Below are positions 44,033 through 56,221 of a DNA stretch of 64,000 nucleotides, piece after piece; the first letter of the stretch is position 1; each line of letters opens with the position of its first letter. The notes beneath the pieces are model-generated. The model made no database searches and was not told where the DNA came from. It worked only from the letters and a program-made list of their open reading frames with translations. The position numbers and the translations under genes were made by a program. The stretch lies in contig JAKOGH010000880.1 in the NCBI GenBank assembly GCA_024811115.1, positions 62,001 through 126,000 of the forward strand, given 5' to 3'. Source of the DNA: Terana coerulea (Eukaryota > Basidiomycota > Agaricomycetes > Polyporales > Phanerochaetaceae).

Positions 44033-44319
44033 TTGTTCTCGAGATGTGGACGGCGATGTTCAAGCAATGATGTTCGCGCTATGAGAGGTCTAGAACTGAG
44101 TATATGCTGCGCATGAAGGGGTGGAAGGAAAGAGCAAGATGCAATACTGGACTCCGGACCAATCATCCCGTCAGACGGAGACGCTCGTCGGACCATGACG
44201 CGCGGGGAGCATAACCGTGACTTTGAGTACTCACTTCGCGCTATTACTTGAATGTACAATAAACAGGAGGGAAGCAGTAGAATATCCAGAACCGTTCACG
44301 GAAAAATTTTTTCTTTACA

Positions 44320-45950
44320 TCAAAACCACATTGACACTGAGAAACTGGTTTCCTCGCTGCGCATAGCGTGCCACCACCCGGGCGGAAAGAAGAGGAGATC
44401 GCCCGGTTCGAGCGTTGCACAGACAGCCTGCGGCACAACATGCTCCTGAAACAGAGGGAATTTGCGCTCGATATCCTCTCGGGAAGAAAACACGTCCACC
44501 TGCGAGGTGTTGCTCATTGAGGGTTCAACGGTATTCGCGGCGGGGTTGTGGAGACTGGTCTTCGTGAGGCGGGTAGGCGTACATGAACGCAGTGGCTTCA
44601 GGTGGTGCAAGCCACACAGTTTTGTGGCCCACGACTTGCGCTATACATTATGTGAGTAAGAAGTGCAAGAGTGCATCCAGATGCGTAAAACACATACCAT
44701 AAAGATTGAAGAAGGGGTCCTATCCAACGAGCATTTCAGTAACTGTTCACTTTAATTGCGCCGATGCTCACTGTATGCGCTGGTGAAACAGTGCCTTTCG
44801 GTCCCAGCCAAATGTTCGTCACCAGCTGATCGTCGTTCATTGGTGGTGTGTAGGCGGGGTAATTTGTCGGGAGCAGATGGAGACGCATAGACATAATCTG
44901 GGACGATTATGTCGTCCTTAAGAGCAGGAAACTGTTTCAGCAGATCGTGCTGAGCGAGGTAGTGCACTGGGGATGAATCTGAGCCTGCAGCCAATGATAC
45001 TAGGGAATCAAGGAAAGCATCCCATCCCATTAGCTTCTGAGTCCATTCCTCACTGCGGTAGTCATCCCCGACTTCTACTGGGACGATGCGGCCTGGGCCC
45101 GCAACTCGATGAAGATATTCCGAGGAATGCCAGGGACGCTCATTCATGGCGGGCCAGTCTCGTATATACCCAGGCAAAATGAACGGAGCACTTGAATGTT
45201 TTGATAAAAACGACGAGAGCGAAGGTATCAACTCTAGACGGAGGATTGGCGCGGAGAATGAGACGGGCGACCGAATGGTTGAGCTTTGGACCCGGTTCGC
45301 GAGCGAGTGAGAGAGGGATTCTCTCGGCTGCATCAGCTTCTGCATCATAGGGATAAATTCGAGAATGAGTTCCAGTCGGTCTTCTCCAGCTGGTCCCGCG
45401 ACAATGATAGCTCGATCCAGTCTTGAAATCCCGGAAGCGATGGTGAACTGCTCCAATGGGCCATGTAGGTCCAAGTAGTCCGCCGCTGACCGCACAAGCG
45501 ACGCATCGGTAAAAAGCCTTCGCCATGACAACGTAGGCTGGGAGGCTCGGTATGCGCAAGTGATGCCTTCGTATGCTTTCTGTATCAAGCGATCCAAAAT
45601 TATGCAGCTCTGAAGGCGAGAAGTTGGATCCGTGCCGACACCGCTCAGCGCAAACCGCAGGTCAGACATGCATTTCTCTTCCTGAATTGGAGCGTCTGGA
45701 TGGTAGAAGTGAATATAAACAGAGGCACAAAGTGACAGCTTACCCACCGTCTTTGTGCGATGTAGTGCGGCTTTCAAGCTGTTTTGCTATGACTCGAGCC
45801 AACTCTTGGCACCAGTCGCTGACATCGGCAAGTGACATGCAGCACAAGTCTCTATTAGAGTGAGTAAAGTATCCCCATGGTGTATGCTGCCCAGATGTGG
45901 AGAACTCACTGATTAGATTATATCGTGGTGGATGGTCACAAAGAGCTGCC
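44320..45950 (-). CDS. JmjC-domain 2-oxoglutarate hydroxylase (JMJD5/KDM8 type), 5' end uncertain
   Basis: Fe(II)/2-oxoglutarate dioxygenase, probably a protein hydroxylase or demethylase. The N-terminal helical part has SLADVSDWCQELARVIAKQL and HGPLEQFTIASGISRLDRAI. The cupin domain starts APFILPGYIRDWPAMNERPW, then VPVEVGDDYRSEEWTQKLMG, YLAQHDLLKQFPALKDDIIV, MNDDQLVTNIWLGPKGTVSP and the iron-binding AHTDPFFNLY (H-x-D). Then come AQVVGHKTVWLAPP, with the 2OG-binding Lys, and LEPGDLLFFPPGWWHAMRSE with the distal His. It ends SFSVSMWF. Frame breaks occur at about 44875-44885 and 44565-44585. In the first exon the frame is closed by a stop just upstream of a GTG near 45950, next to an AG acceptor, so the true ATG lies on a missed upstream exon. 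Confidence 0.82.
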
Positions 45951-46259
45951 ACTCCCTGTCACGCCGGGCAGAGCCTTTGTGGCGTCCACGTGCCACGATC
46001 TAGAATTCAGAAGCAGCGACACTGGCATGGCATTCACCGGCGCCGAAGACTCCAGCTATCCTTGTTTGGACGTCATAAGCCCCACACCCCTGGCGTACAC
46101 TTTTGTCTTGCGAATCTTCTCCGCTTTTTTTTTCACGCCGAAGGGCCATGGTGCCCCCACAGAACTGGTTTCGGCAACCAACGTACTTGAGCCTGCCGCC
46201 ACTCGGAAATCCTTCTTCCCTTCATGGAAACGCCAATCAGCCTGACGGAAGTCGTCCTT

Positions 46260-46508
46260 CTAAGGTTTCACCAAGTCTAGAGTCTGCCTGCACACCCATA
46301 CAAAGCTATGTTCAAGTTGAACGTTGGCTTGCGCAGCCTTGAAGCCCATGTTGGGACAGTGATGGGGTGCTTTGATCAACGAGATTCTGGGCTCGAGATC
46401 TGTCACGTCGATCACAGCGCAAGAACGTAAATAGAGTTCGACTGACCCAGGCTCCCACGTCCTCCCGTCCGCAAAGTTTAGAAATTCAATGAAATAATAG
46501 CTGCTCAT
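46260..46508 (-). CDS. Possible short hypothetical protein
   Basis: An 82-residue frame starting MSSYYFIEFLNFADGRTWEP, with ISLIKAPHHCPNMGFKAAQA, divergently placed 300 bp from MOT1. No domain was recognised. Downstream on the same strand further open stretches (for example KKKAEKIRKTKVYARGVGLM at about 46070-46130) suggest that it could be the first exon of a longer or decayed gene, or an upstream part of the JmjC gene. Weak evidence only. Confidence 0.22.
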   Translation of the reverse strand: MSSYYFIEFLNFADGRTWEPGSVELYLRSCAVIDVTDLEPRISLIKAPHHCPNMGFKAAQANVQLEHSFVWVCRQTLDLVKP

Positions 46509-46808
46509 CCTAAGTCGTCAAGGGTTTCAGACTGACTCTTTACGGGTCAGAGACACATGGGGGCCCAAAGATCGAGGCGTAAGCAAGTGCCGTGGCAGCT
46601 GCGTAGACGTGTCACAGATTAGCGCGTACATGCCGAATACGGTAGCCGAGGACGTCACCCGTGACAGGTTCAATTTTATGTCACAGCGTGCTCAAATGAT
46701 AAAAGGTGCAGTCGAGGTCCGGGAGGCGTGAGAATTTCCCCCAGTTTCTACACAACACTATTCACGCGGCGGCGCTCGGCCCGGGCGGACCTGCCTTACG
46801 TTTTCATC

Positions 46809-49800
46809 ATGACATCGAGGCACGTCGTCCCAGTTAGGCATGTTCTGTGGATGCTAACCAAGCGGCAGGCTGGACCGTCTCCTCCTCCTTCTTGATACCG
46901 GGTCATCGACTTCAGTGCGGACGACGGCCGCGAAACAACTAGCGCAGCTAGCCGTCAAGACCGTTATCAGTGACGTCGCCATCGTCGAAGACGACGTCCA
47001 CGCAACTCGCCAGCATGTCAGTACTGGCAGCGACTCGGCAGCGTGGTCTGAGTTGATGTCGGTAGTTGCGAGGGTAAGCGAATTCTGTTACATATCCTTC
47101 AAGTAGCTTACGTTTATGTGCAGATACTGCCGTATCTCCATTCAAAATCCTCAGAGACTCGCAGCGCGGTGTCGGTCGCATTGTCGCAAATATTTACACT
47201 AGTACCACTATGGCATCCCGGCACTGAAGAAGGAAATCGGACACCCGGGGAAGCGGCGTCACTCCCACCTCCTGATTTCCCTCACTTCTCGGTCCACGAA
47301 TTAATGGAGAAGGGCACACTGCTTCTTGCGTCATCAGGCAAGGAGTTCGTCAAGCCTACGGGAATCCTGGCGAGCCCGTCAGAAGTGAAGAAGGCCCGCA
47401 AGGAGGCTATGGGCCGGCTTGGACTTGATTTTCTGGACGGTGTTGGCGGCGCAGACGATATGGATCTGGAGAAGGAGCTGGCCGACGAAGACGACATGAG
47501 TGTCGACGGAACCAACAACGTTAAGGTCGAGAACGGTGTCAAGCCTGAGGAGACGTCAGTGAAGTTTGAGCAAGAGCCAGATGTCAAGCCTATCCATATG
47601 CCCACACCGATGCAGCTCGAGACACCGGGAGCAGGACCTTCTCATTCACCGACGCCAGCAGTCCCGTCACCAGCTCCATCCAACGGCGCGGCAACAGCAG
47701 ACGACCTAAGTAACTTGTCAGCTCGGGAGCGCAATCGCCTGAAGAGGAAGCGGAAAGGCGGAAACAGTGCTTTCGTCGTTGCAACTGCTCCTAGTTCGAG
47801 CGCGAAGTACAGTGCCGGTGTAACTGCTCCACCAAATAAGTAAGTGGACTTCAAGTTTTCGCGAGGAAATATACTCATTCCCCGTAGAATGCGCATAGTT
47901 GAGTCCGAAGACCGTGCCTCGCCCTCCAGCCGAGCAGCCAGTCCCAAGTCACCCGTCGATGCCGGGAGACAAGGTTGTCGTGGACCCTTCCAAGGGCGGC
48001 GCGGTGATACCGAGGGCCGAAAAGCAGTCCAAGGCCCTCGAAGTGGAATCTGGGCGCTGGGTATGGGATGGCTTGGTGAAGATACTTGAGGTGGACTTGT
48101 TTAGCCCGGCATGGGAAGTTCGGCACGGTGCAGCTATGGCGTTGCGAGAATTGCTGAAGAGTCAGGGCAAATATGGCGGCATGCGAGGTTCGTATCACAA
48201 TTGTTGTCTGAGCTTGGCTATCAGTCCTGACCCATGTCGTAGCTGATATTCCCTGGGAACAAAATGAAGTCGCGCACGAACGGTGGTGCAACGATCTCGC
48301 AGTCAAGTTCCTCTGTGTGTTCGTCTTGGACCGCTTCGGCGACTTCGTATCAGACCAGGTGCGCTAAGCTGGACCATCCCACATATGGTGTACTGATTGA
48401 AGAGATAGGTGATTGCCCCTGTGCGTGAAACCGTGTCTCAAACCCTGGCTTCACTACTGCTGCACATGCCCCGGCGCTCAGCCCTTCGTGTCCACTCTAT
48501 TCTGCTCGAGATGATCCGCCAGGACTTCCCTGTCACTACAAAACCTATGAACGGCGGTCACAAGGGACGACAGGCGGAAAAGGGGCACGTATGGGAAGTT
48601 CGACATGCCGGTCTACTTGGAATCAAGTACGAGGTTGCAGTGAGAAGCGACCTCTTCACGGCACCCAAGCTGGAAGATGCCAGTGAGAACGGCAAGGAGG
48701 TCTTGCGGGATGTAGTGGATGCAGCTGTCCTTGGGTACGTGTTGGTTATGTGGGATTGCATTACATGACACTAAATATGGTATAGGCTGGGAGATCACGA
48801 CGATGACGTTCGGTCCGTGGCAGCTTCGTGCTTATTACCTGTTGCAGAACATCTAGTCAACCAGTTGCCCGATGAGCTGAGCCGGGTGCTTGCCGTTCTC
48901 TGGAGTTGTCTTAGTGACATGAAGGACGATCTGAGCTCCAGCGTAGGCGCAGTTATGGATTTACTTGGTGAGTAGTATCCAACGGCAAACACCGGTCCTC
49001 ATGTTAACATACGCTCCAGGCAAGCTTGTTGCTTACGACAAGGTCATTAAAATCATTGCTGACCCAGAGCGGTCGTAAGTAATTCAGCCTTTCACCGTCA
49101 AATAGACCTTGACAGTAATCTTACAGTCAGCCACTTTCCGTACTGGCACCCACGCTCTTCCCCTTCTTCCGCCACACAATCCCGAACGTCCGCCTTGCGG
49201 TCGTCAAGACTCTGCACTCGTTCATGTCTGTCGCTTCCTTACCACGAGACTGGCTCGACGTACCATTCCTCCAGCTCCTCTTCCAGAACTTGACCGTTGA
49301 AGAGCGTATGGACATCCGCGACGCGACTCTGTCGACATGGCGGCTGACGGTGTCGATTTTGAGCTCGACGCCGGGTTGGCTCGAAGCTGTTGTCTCGCAG
49401 CCGTTGCTACTGCAGTGGTACGACGCGATGATGACGCCTCTAGGCACACCCATCAACACCGCTTCCTTCTACGACCCGACGTTGGCAAAATCTGGGGTGG
49501 ATCCAGGAGCCGAGCGGCACAACGTTGACAAGAACATGATCGCTCAAGATTTGTCGCTGGTGTCGCAAGAGACGGTCATTGCCGCGCGCATTTCAGCGGC
49601 GACCTCAATGGCATTTGTTATGGCCCGTTGGCCGGTTCTAGTGCGTTTCCCTCTATTTTTATAGTTTCACAGACTAATAACCCGGACAGGATGAAACGCA
49701 CGACGCCTTATTCCGCCCAATCCTCGTTCACTACATCGACTCGCCCAGTATGCTCCAGAAGTTCCTGGCCGCCATTGTCGCGGAAGAGTGGGCACGAGAG

Positions 49801-52800
49801 TATGAGGAGCGGTCTGGCAAGCGTGATGTTCTGCTCATCGAGAAGTCTTCACTGGCGAAGGACCTCAGCGACAAGACGCTTGTCTTCCTTCAAAGCCCGG
49901 CAGCGGCATACCACGAGATGATGGTCACGCTGGCCAGGATCCACGGTGAATGCCACCATCTGCTCCAGCTCTTCAACCACGATTGCAAGATCCCCATCTC
50001 CCGCATTCCGAATTTGGGTACCGAGATCGACATCACCGGCACACGCCCCGACTGCTTCACCATCGCCACCGCGCAGTCGGCCGTCGGGGAAATGTTCGAC
50101 AAGCTCAAGGACACACTGGGCAGGACGAAGAAGAAGGAACTTGCCATCATCAAGGAGAAGCGTGGTCTTGTTGCGGCGCACATTGAACGCTATATTGAAG
50201 TCAAAGGCCAATATGAGGTTCGGGTATCAACTGCTTTTGCGGCCGCCTTCGTGGCATTCAAGGCGACGCCTGACAAAGTCAGTCCTATCGTGAAGGGTAT
50301 CATGAACGGCATCAAGGTAGGTTATATGCGTGCGTCTATCGCGGAGCAGTGGCTCACATGGCGCACAGAGCGAGGAGGACATCCAACTTCAAACCCGTTC
50401 TGCAGTCGCAGTCGCCTCGTTCGTCGACTTCTGCATCAATGTTGGCCTCTCTCAGCCACCGGAGAAGATTGTCAAGAACCTTTGCACCTTCCTTTGCCAA
50501 GACATCGAGCAGACACCCACGTTCGCTTACACGCGGAAATACCAGCGAGGAATCTTGTCCTTCCAGAAACCCCAAATCACGGAGAAGTCCAACGGCAAGG
50601 AGGAGGCTGTCACACCTGAGGCTCTTGCGAAAGCCCGACTTTCGAGGCGCGGTGCCAGCCTGGCGTTCGTGCAGCTGTCCTCGAAATTTGGCGACAACTT
50701 ACTGGAGATCGTCCCCAATATGTGGCATTCAATGGCGGGCGGGCTACTCAGTGCCTGCAGTGGTGGTACGTTCCCAGTGACTCGAATCAGTCATTTGACA
50801 GGTTTCTCACTTTTACACTCCAGAAGCGCCAAACAAGATGGACGCCTTAATCGACCAGCGGTATGGGCAGGACGTCATCGACTCGCTGAGCGTGCTCGAC
50901 GCCATCATCCCGACCATCCACTCGAGCCTGTACCCGAAGTTCCACGAGCTGTTCCCGATGATTGGGCTGGCGCTCCGGAGCAAGTTCGCGATCATCCGTC
51001 AGTGCGCGGCTCGCTGCTTCGCGACGATGTGCGACGTGATCACCCTGGCGGGCATGCGCTACGTGATCGAGAAGGTCGTCCCGTACCTGGGCGACGCACT
51101 CAACCTTCCGAACCGGCAGGGGGCCACGGAGCTCATGTACCGTACGTTGTTCTTCTTGCGCGCACATGACTGCGCTAAACATGCTTGCCTCCAGATATCG
51201 TACAGAAGCTGGATATCAAGGCTTTGCCATACGTGATCTTCATGATTGTTCCTGTGCTCGGTCGCATGAGCGACTCTGACGATGACATTCGGTCCACTGC
51301 CACCAATACATTCGCATCCCTGGTGAAGATGGTGCCTTTGGAGGTGCGCATCACATCTGTAGTTGCGTGAACCCAACTCACTGTCTCGCTGCAGGCCGGT
51401 CTACCGGACCCGCCAGACTTCTCGGAAGATCTTCTTCGTCGCCGAGAAGAGGAGCGGCAGTTCCTGACACAGCTGCTAGATGGTAGCAAGGTCCAACAGT
51501 ACGAGATTCCTGTACAAATCAAGGCCGAGCTCCGGAAGTATCAGCAAGATGGCGTTAACTGGCTCGCGTTCTTGGCCAAGTACCAGCTCCACGGTATCCT
51601 CTGTGACGGTGCGTCCGCTTCCCGCTTGCATGACTGGTTACTGAAGCTCGTTGCAGACATGGGTCTAGGAAAGACTCTGCAGTCGATCTGCATTCTGGCC
51701 GGCAAGCACCACGAGCGCGCAAAGCGATACGAGGAGACCAAGTCGCCCGACTCCACCCACCTCCCCTCGCTCATCGTCTGCCCACCGACGCTGACCGGGC
51801 ACTGGTACTACGAGATCCTCAAGTACACGGACAACCTCAAGCCAATCCTCTACACCGGCAACTCGCGCGAGCGGTGCAAGCTCGTGCCCAAGTTCAAGAA
51901 GTTCGACATCGTAATCACGTCGTACGAAGTCGTGCGGAACGACGTCGCGACGCTGCAGGACATGAGCTGGCACTACTGCATCCTGGACGAGGGCCACATC
52001 ATCAAGAACGCGAAGACGAAGCTGACGAAGGCCGTCAAGAGCATTCGCGCAAATCACCGGTTGATTCTGTCTGGTACTCCTATACAGAACAACGTGCTCG
52101 AGCTGTGGAGTCTATTTGACTTCCTGATGCCTGGGTTCCTGGGGACCGAGTCGAGTTTCAATGAACGGTTCAGCAAGCCGATTTTGTCGAATCGCGACGG
52201 GAAAGCCAAGAGCGGTGAAGCCGGTAAGCACTCTTTCTTGATTTGATTAAATGCATATCTAACGCCTTATCCAGCCGCACTCGCTCTGGAAGCCCTCCAC
52301 AAACAGGTGCTTCCGTTCCTCTTGCGCCGCCTGAAAGAGGATGTGCTGCACGACCTGCCGCCCAAGATCATCCAGGACTACTACACCGAGCTGTCCGACT
52401 TGCAGAAGTACATGTACGACGACTTCTCCAATTCGTCCGCGCATTCGTCCGCGAAAGACGTCGTCCGCACTTCGGATGGCGAAGGCGCGGGCGGAAAAGG
52501 CCAGCAGCACGTCTTCCAGTCGCTGCAGTACCTCAGGAAGCTGTGCAACCACCCGGCGCTCGTCCTGAAGGGCGACACCAAGGCGATCAAGGAGACGTTC
52601 GAGAACGCTGGGGTCAAGGACGGCTCGACGGGCTTGAGTGACATTCAGCATGCGCCAAAGCTGCTCGCATTGCGGTAAGTCGTCTTCAAACTGAACCCAC
52701 ATTCCTTTCTGAAATCATTCTGCAGGCAACTGCTGAGCGACTGCGGCATCGGCACGACGCCCTCCCTGACGGGCGAGTCCGCCAAGTCCGAGCTGCTCGA

Positions 52801-53521
52801 GACGGACGCGGGCGCGGCGGGCGGCGCGTTCTCGCAGCACCGCGTGCTCATCTTCTGCCAGATGAAGCAGATGATCGACATCATCGAGACGGACCTCTTC
52901 AAGAGGCACATGCCCTCCGTCACGTACATGCGCCTCGACGGCAGCACCGACGCCAACAAGCGGCACGCCATCGTGCAGACGTTTAACGCAGACCCGAGCA
53001 TCGACTGCCTGTTGCTGACGACCCATGTCGGTGGCTTGGGCTTGACGCTGACCGGGGCCGACACGGTCATATTCGTGGAGCACGACTGGAATCCCATGAA
53101 GGATTTGCAGGCGATGGACCGCGCTCACCGAATCGGTCAGAAGAAGGTTGTCAACGTATACCGGCTCATCACGAAGGGGACCTTGGAGGAAAAGATCATG
53201 GGGTAAGTTATGCATCATAATCGTCGAGATAACCCACACTGATGCTTACGCACTTGCAGTCTTCAACGCTTCAAGTTGAACATCGCCAACTCGGTTGTCA
53301 CGCAGCAGAATTCCGGCCTGGCGTCCATGGACACCGACCTCGTGTTGGACCTCTTCAGGCATACAACGGAGGAGGAAGACGCCGCGGCGGTGAAAAAGGA
53401 GAAAGAGGGTGGGGCGGTGTCCCAGAAGAATGTTTTGAAGGGGCTGGAGGACCTTCCGCCCGAGGACGAGTACCAAGGCTTGGACCTCGCGAGTTACATG
53501 GGGTCGTTATCCACGCATTGA
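46809..53521 (+). CDS. MOT1: MOT1/BTAF1, TBP-displacing SNF2 ATPase
   Basis: Swi2/Snf2 ATPase that removes TATA-binding protein from DNA and controls Pol II initiation; essential in yeast. The N-terminus is read as MTSRLDRLLLLLDTGSSTSV, joined by a GC-AG intron (46820-46869). HEAT-repeat blocks follow: LDFLDGVGG, SPAWEVRHGAAMALRELLKS, ADIPWEQNEVAHERWCNDLA, VWEVRHAGLLGIKYEVAVRS and DVRSVAASCLLPVAEHLV. The C-terminal ATPase has LRKYQQDGVNWLAFLAKYQL, Walker A DMGLGKTLQ, VCPPTLTGHWYYEI, DEGH (motif II), LILSGTPIQNNVLELWSLFD, RVLIFCQMKQMIDIIE and the motif VI region MDRAHRIGQKKVVNVYRLIT. It ends SYMGSLSTH. About 1,850 residues, over twenty exons. A frame change at about 47910-47960 is not explained by an intron and is probably a base error. 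Confidence 0.94.
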
Positions 53522-54009
53522 GAGCTGCATCCGCAAATACCCCTGCAATTAGGACCACGATAGAGTCGTCCGTCCGTCAGTATCTTATTTGACTTCCTCT
53601 CTCCGCAAATTGGACTTTTGTGAACGCAGTGTTAGACTACAGCAGTGTACTATGGTAGTAATTGTAGATTTTAGCAAATACCTTGTAATCATAAAACCCT
53701 TCCACTCAATGCAGAATATTGTAAAAGTTCAATTAGCAGCTCTAATCTTCGAGTTATGTAAAACAGAGCTGATTAATACTAGCCACTCGCTATATTAAGT
53801 ACTGCATCGTTTGGCCTGGAAAGTCATGGTGAGCCCGCGAGCGAATACATACCATTACTTGGGCCAAACGGGTGCTGAGTAAGCGAAGAGGTCTGAAAGC
53901 GGAAGGTGCTCAAACCTTATTAAATCATTAACGCTAAATCGTCTCTGCCACCTTCCTCAGCCGTCGAATTTCGTTTATGCAATTCCTGAGCTCCCGCTCG
54001 TCTGCTATT
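53522..54009. other. Intergenic region
   Basis: About 490 bp, AT-richer than the genes, downstream of MOT1. Nothing was recognised. Confidence 0.4.
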
Positions 54010-55933
54010 TGTTTCTGAGAAACATCAACATGACGACCACAAACCCACTACCTGGAGTCAGGCAAGAACGTTAGGAACCTGCTTCCCGAAGCCGCCGCAA
54101 CCGCGCAAGGCAGCCCGCCGACGCGAAGCTACGGCCAAGGCGCGTAGGAGCCAATCGTTGTAACGCGAGCAGGAAGAGGAAGAACTGAGAAGAGACGAAC
54201 GAGAGGATAAGGATGATGAAGATGGAGCAAATAGCGACGCATATAGTCAGCAGTTTGGGCCGTTCTTTACGGGTTCAGGGACTAAAGACGAAGGTGAGCA
54301 GCAGCGCCGTAAATCCCGCTCTTGTACACCCGCTAATGACAAGTTAGAGCGCGTCCGCATCGTATAGCAGATGATACAGACGATGTGACCGGGTATATCG
54401 CGCATTGATCTTGTATATATCCACGACAACAGTCCCCCGCCAGCTGCCCCGCCACCGAGGATGCCCTCGCCTGCACCTAAGCCTATCTTCATCTCCTCCA
54501 ACAATGCGGGAACGAACGCCGATCCTTTTTTCAAGGCCCAGCCTTCTCCCCCAGCCCTCGTCCCGCTGCTATCCTCGCAAACAGGACGCGCCCCTCTATT
54601 AGTATGTAGCAACGCTGCCATCAGTGACGTAAACGAGAATCTGCACAGCTACAAGACATAACAGTCAAGTCCACGTATGCGTTTTGTTCAGAGAAGAAGT
54701 TCGTGACTTTGGGCCCACTCTCCAGCGAGCTCAGCGTGCCTTTGGACGGCTGGCGGGAGGCACGGGGATACTTCTCCGTGATCTTTGAGGCTATGTGTCA
54801 CGTCGTTCAAGGCTCGCCTCGCATTTGTGCTGACGGCAAGCACTCGAACTTACGACGCGTACAGTGCGGACGACAGGGGGCGGAGACGGGTATTGGCGCC
54901 GGCGTCACAGCCTATCTCCGCGGTGCACGGCCGCGAGCACTGTCCCCTCTCAACCACCATGTAGGTAAACGGCTGCGCGAAGTTGGTACGAAGCTGATGT
55001 ACGTGCTGCTCAGAAGGACCTGTCCACCGCTGGAAATCCGACAAAGTTCAACATATCGCCGAGCAATCATCTCACTGCCAACCTTACCGTTGTGTCGTCG
55101 TCGGTGCCTGGCTGCAATTCGGACACGCCGCAGCTCGTGGGTTCAATCATCACAGACGGGTTGTAGATGCCCCAATCTGAACGAAACATGGCGGTCGGTT
55201 CGTCTGATTCGAACACCAGGGTGTGTGCCGCCTTCTCTTTCGTCGAAAAGCGGGGTCGGTCTTTCGCCAGTCATCCACGAAGTTCGTGGCGTAAGCTGAC
55301 CCTTGTTTTGTTCGACAGATATAGAATACGGAGACTTCTGCTCATTGCATTGCATTCATTCGCGCAACCTCCATCGATGTCGACGTCACATACGCTGCCG
55401 CATTGCCGAGCTTCTCTCGGGCTTCCCGCGCATTACCTATTACGAGTAGCATCGATTCTTCGCCAGTTCCACGACCATTCATCGGGCTGTCTATCACAGG
55501 CAGACTTATCGTGAGCACTCTTACAAGATTCTGACCGTAAAGACGTTGATGACCAGCCCCTTAGTGCAGCCACTGAGGCGGGAAAGTTGCGCCGTAAGAG
55601 CTATCCGAGAAGGTGGCGGAAGTTGACCGCGGTCGCCACATTGCTGCCTTCTTCCGGGACCCGCAGGCGCTCCAGCTTATGCGTCGGTTCCTTGCACGCA
55701 CTTTCCAGTGTCTGCGCGCTCGCGAGCCGCCATCCGAGCTTCCCGCCGCTGGTTCTCCGCGACGAAGCGATGCCCCTGACTCAGCGGCATCTCTTCCTGC
55801 GCTTGTGAGCCCCACTTGTACGTTCATGAAGCTCATTTTTAACGAAGATTATGCTAGAAAGAGACGCGTTCGCCGATACTACTACCGCCGTTGTGCGAAG
55901 AAACCTATTCATGTCGCTCTTCCACCCTGTTAG
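54010..55933 (+). pseudogene. Degenerate coding-like region of unknown family
   Basis: A succession of plus-strand frames looks like one former protein. From 54046 (MTTTNPLPGVRQE) it runs into an acidic stretch at about 54170-54240 and then SDAYSQQFGPFFTGSGTKDE. The same frame continues through TAG (about 54366) and TGA (about 54384) into PPPRMPSPAPKPIFISSNNA and reaches a TAA at about 54659. Other frames then carry TLGPLSSELSVPLDGWREAR (54703), MPQSERNMAVGSSDSNTRVC (55167) and PQALQLMRRFLARTFQCLRA (55640), ending KPIHVALPPC at 55933. Stops inside a continuous frame, plus several shifts, suggest decay; some may be sequence errors, as elsewhere in this window. No domain was recognised and no transposon ends were found, so its origin is open. 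Confidence 0.4.
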
Positions 55934-56135
55934 ACCATTCAACGTGCGCTGCCGAACACTGGCCGGCGCCCTGTTCCCTATAATGGCGACGGGTGCAGCG
56001 TAATGGGTGTGCCAAGGCATCCGGCGCGACTCGGACGTCCTCACGCGGACTCCTACGAACCGTCGAAAGCGCGATGCTTTGCGAGCACTCCGTCACACTC
56101 GGGCTTATGGTGGGCCCTCTGAGCCTTGAACGTGG

Positions 56136-56142
56136 TATATAA
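56136..56142 (+). promoter_or_regulatory. TATA box of the secreted hydrolase
   Basis: TATATAA, 80 bp upstream of the ATG at 56222. Confidence 0.5.
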
Positions 56143-56221
56143 GACTCGTCGAGTTTCTGCAAATGTCTCAAGTTCAAGTAGCTTCTCCTGCGGCACACCA
56201 GCAGAGCCGAGCACACTCAAC

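Noticed and set aside
45897..46245. Plus-strand ORFs between the JmjC gene and MOT1
   Set aside because: No domain and no good start or splice context; the minus strand also has open stretches, so no strand can be preferred.
52715..53239. 174-codon minus-strand ORF opposite MOT1
   Set aside because: Antisense shadow of the SNF2 helicase C-terminal motifs.
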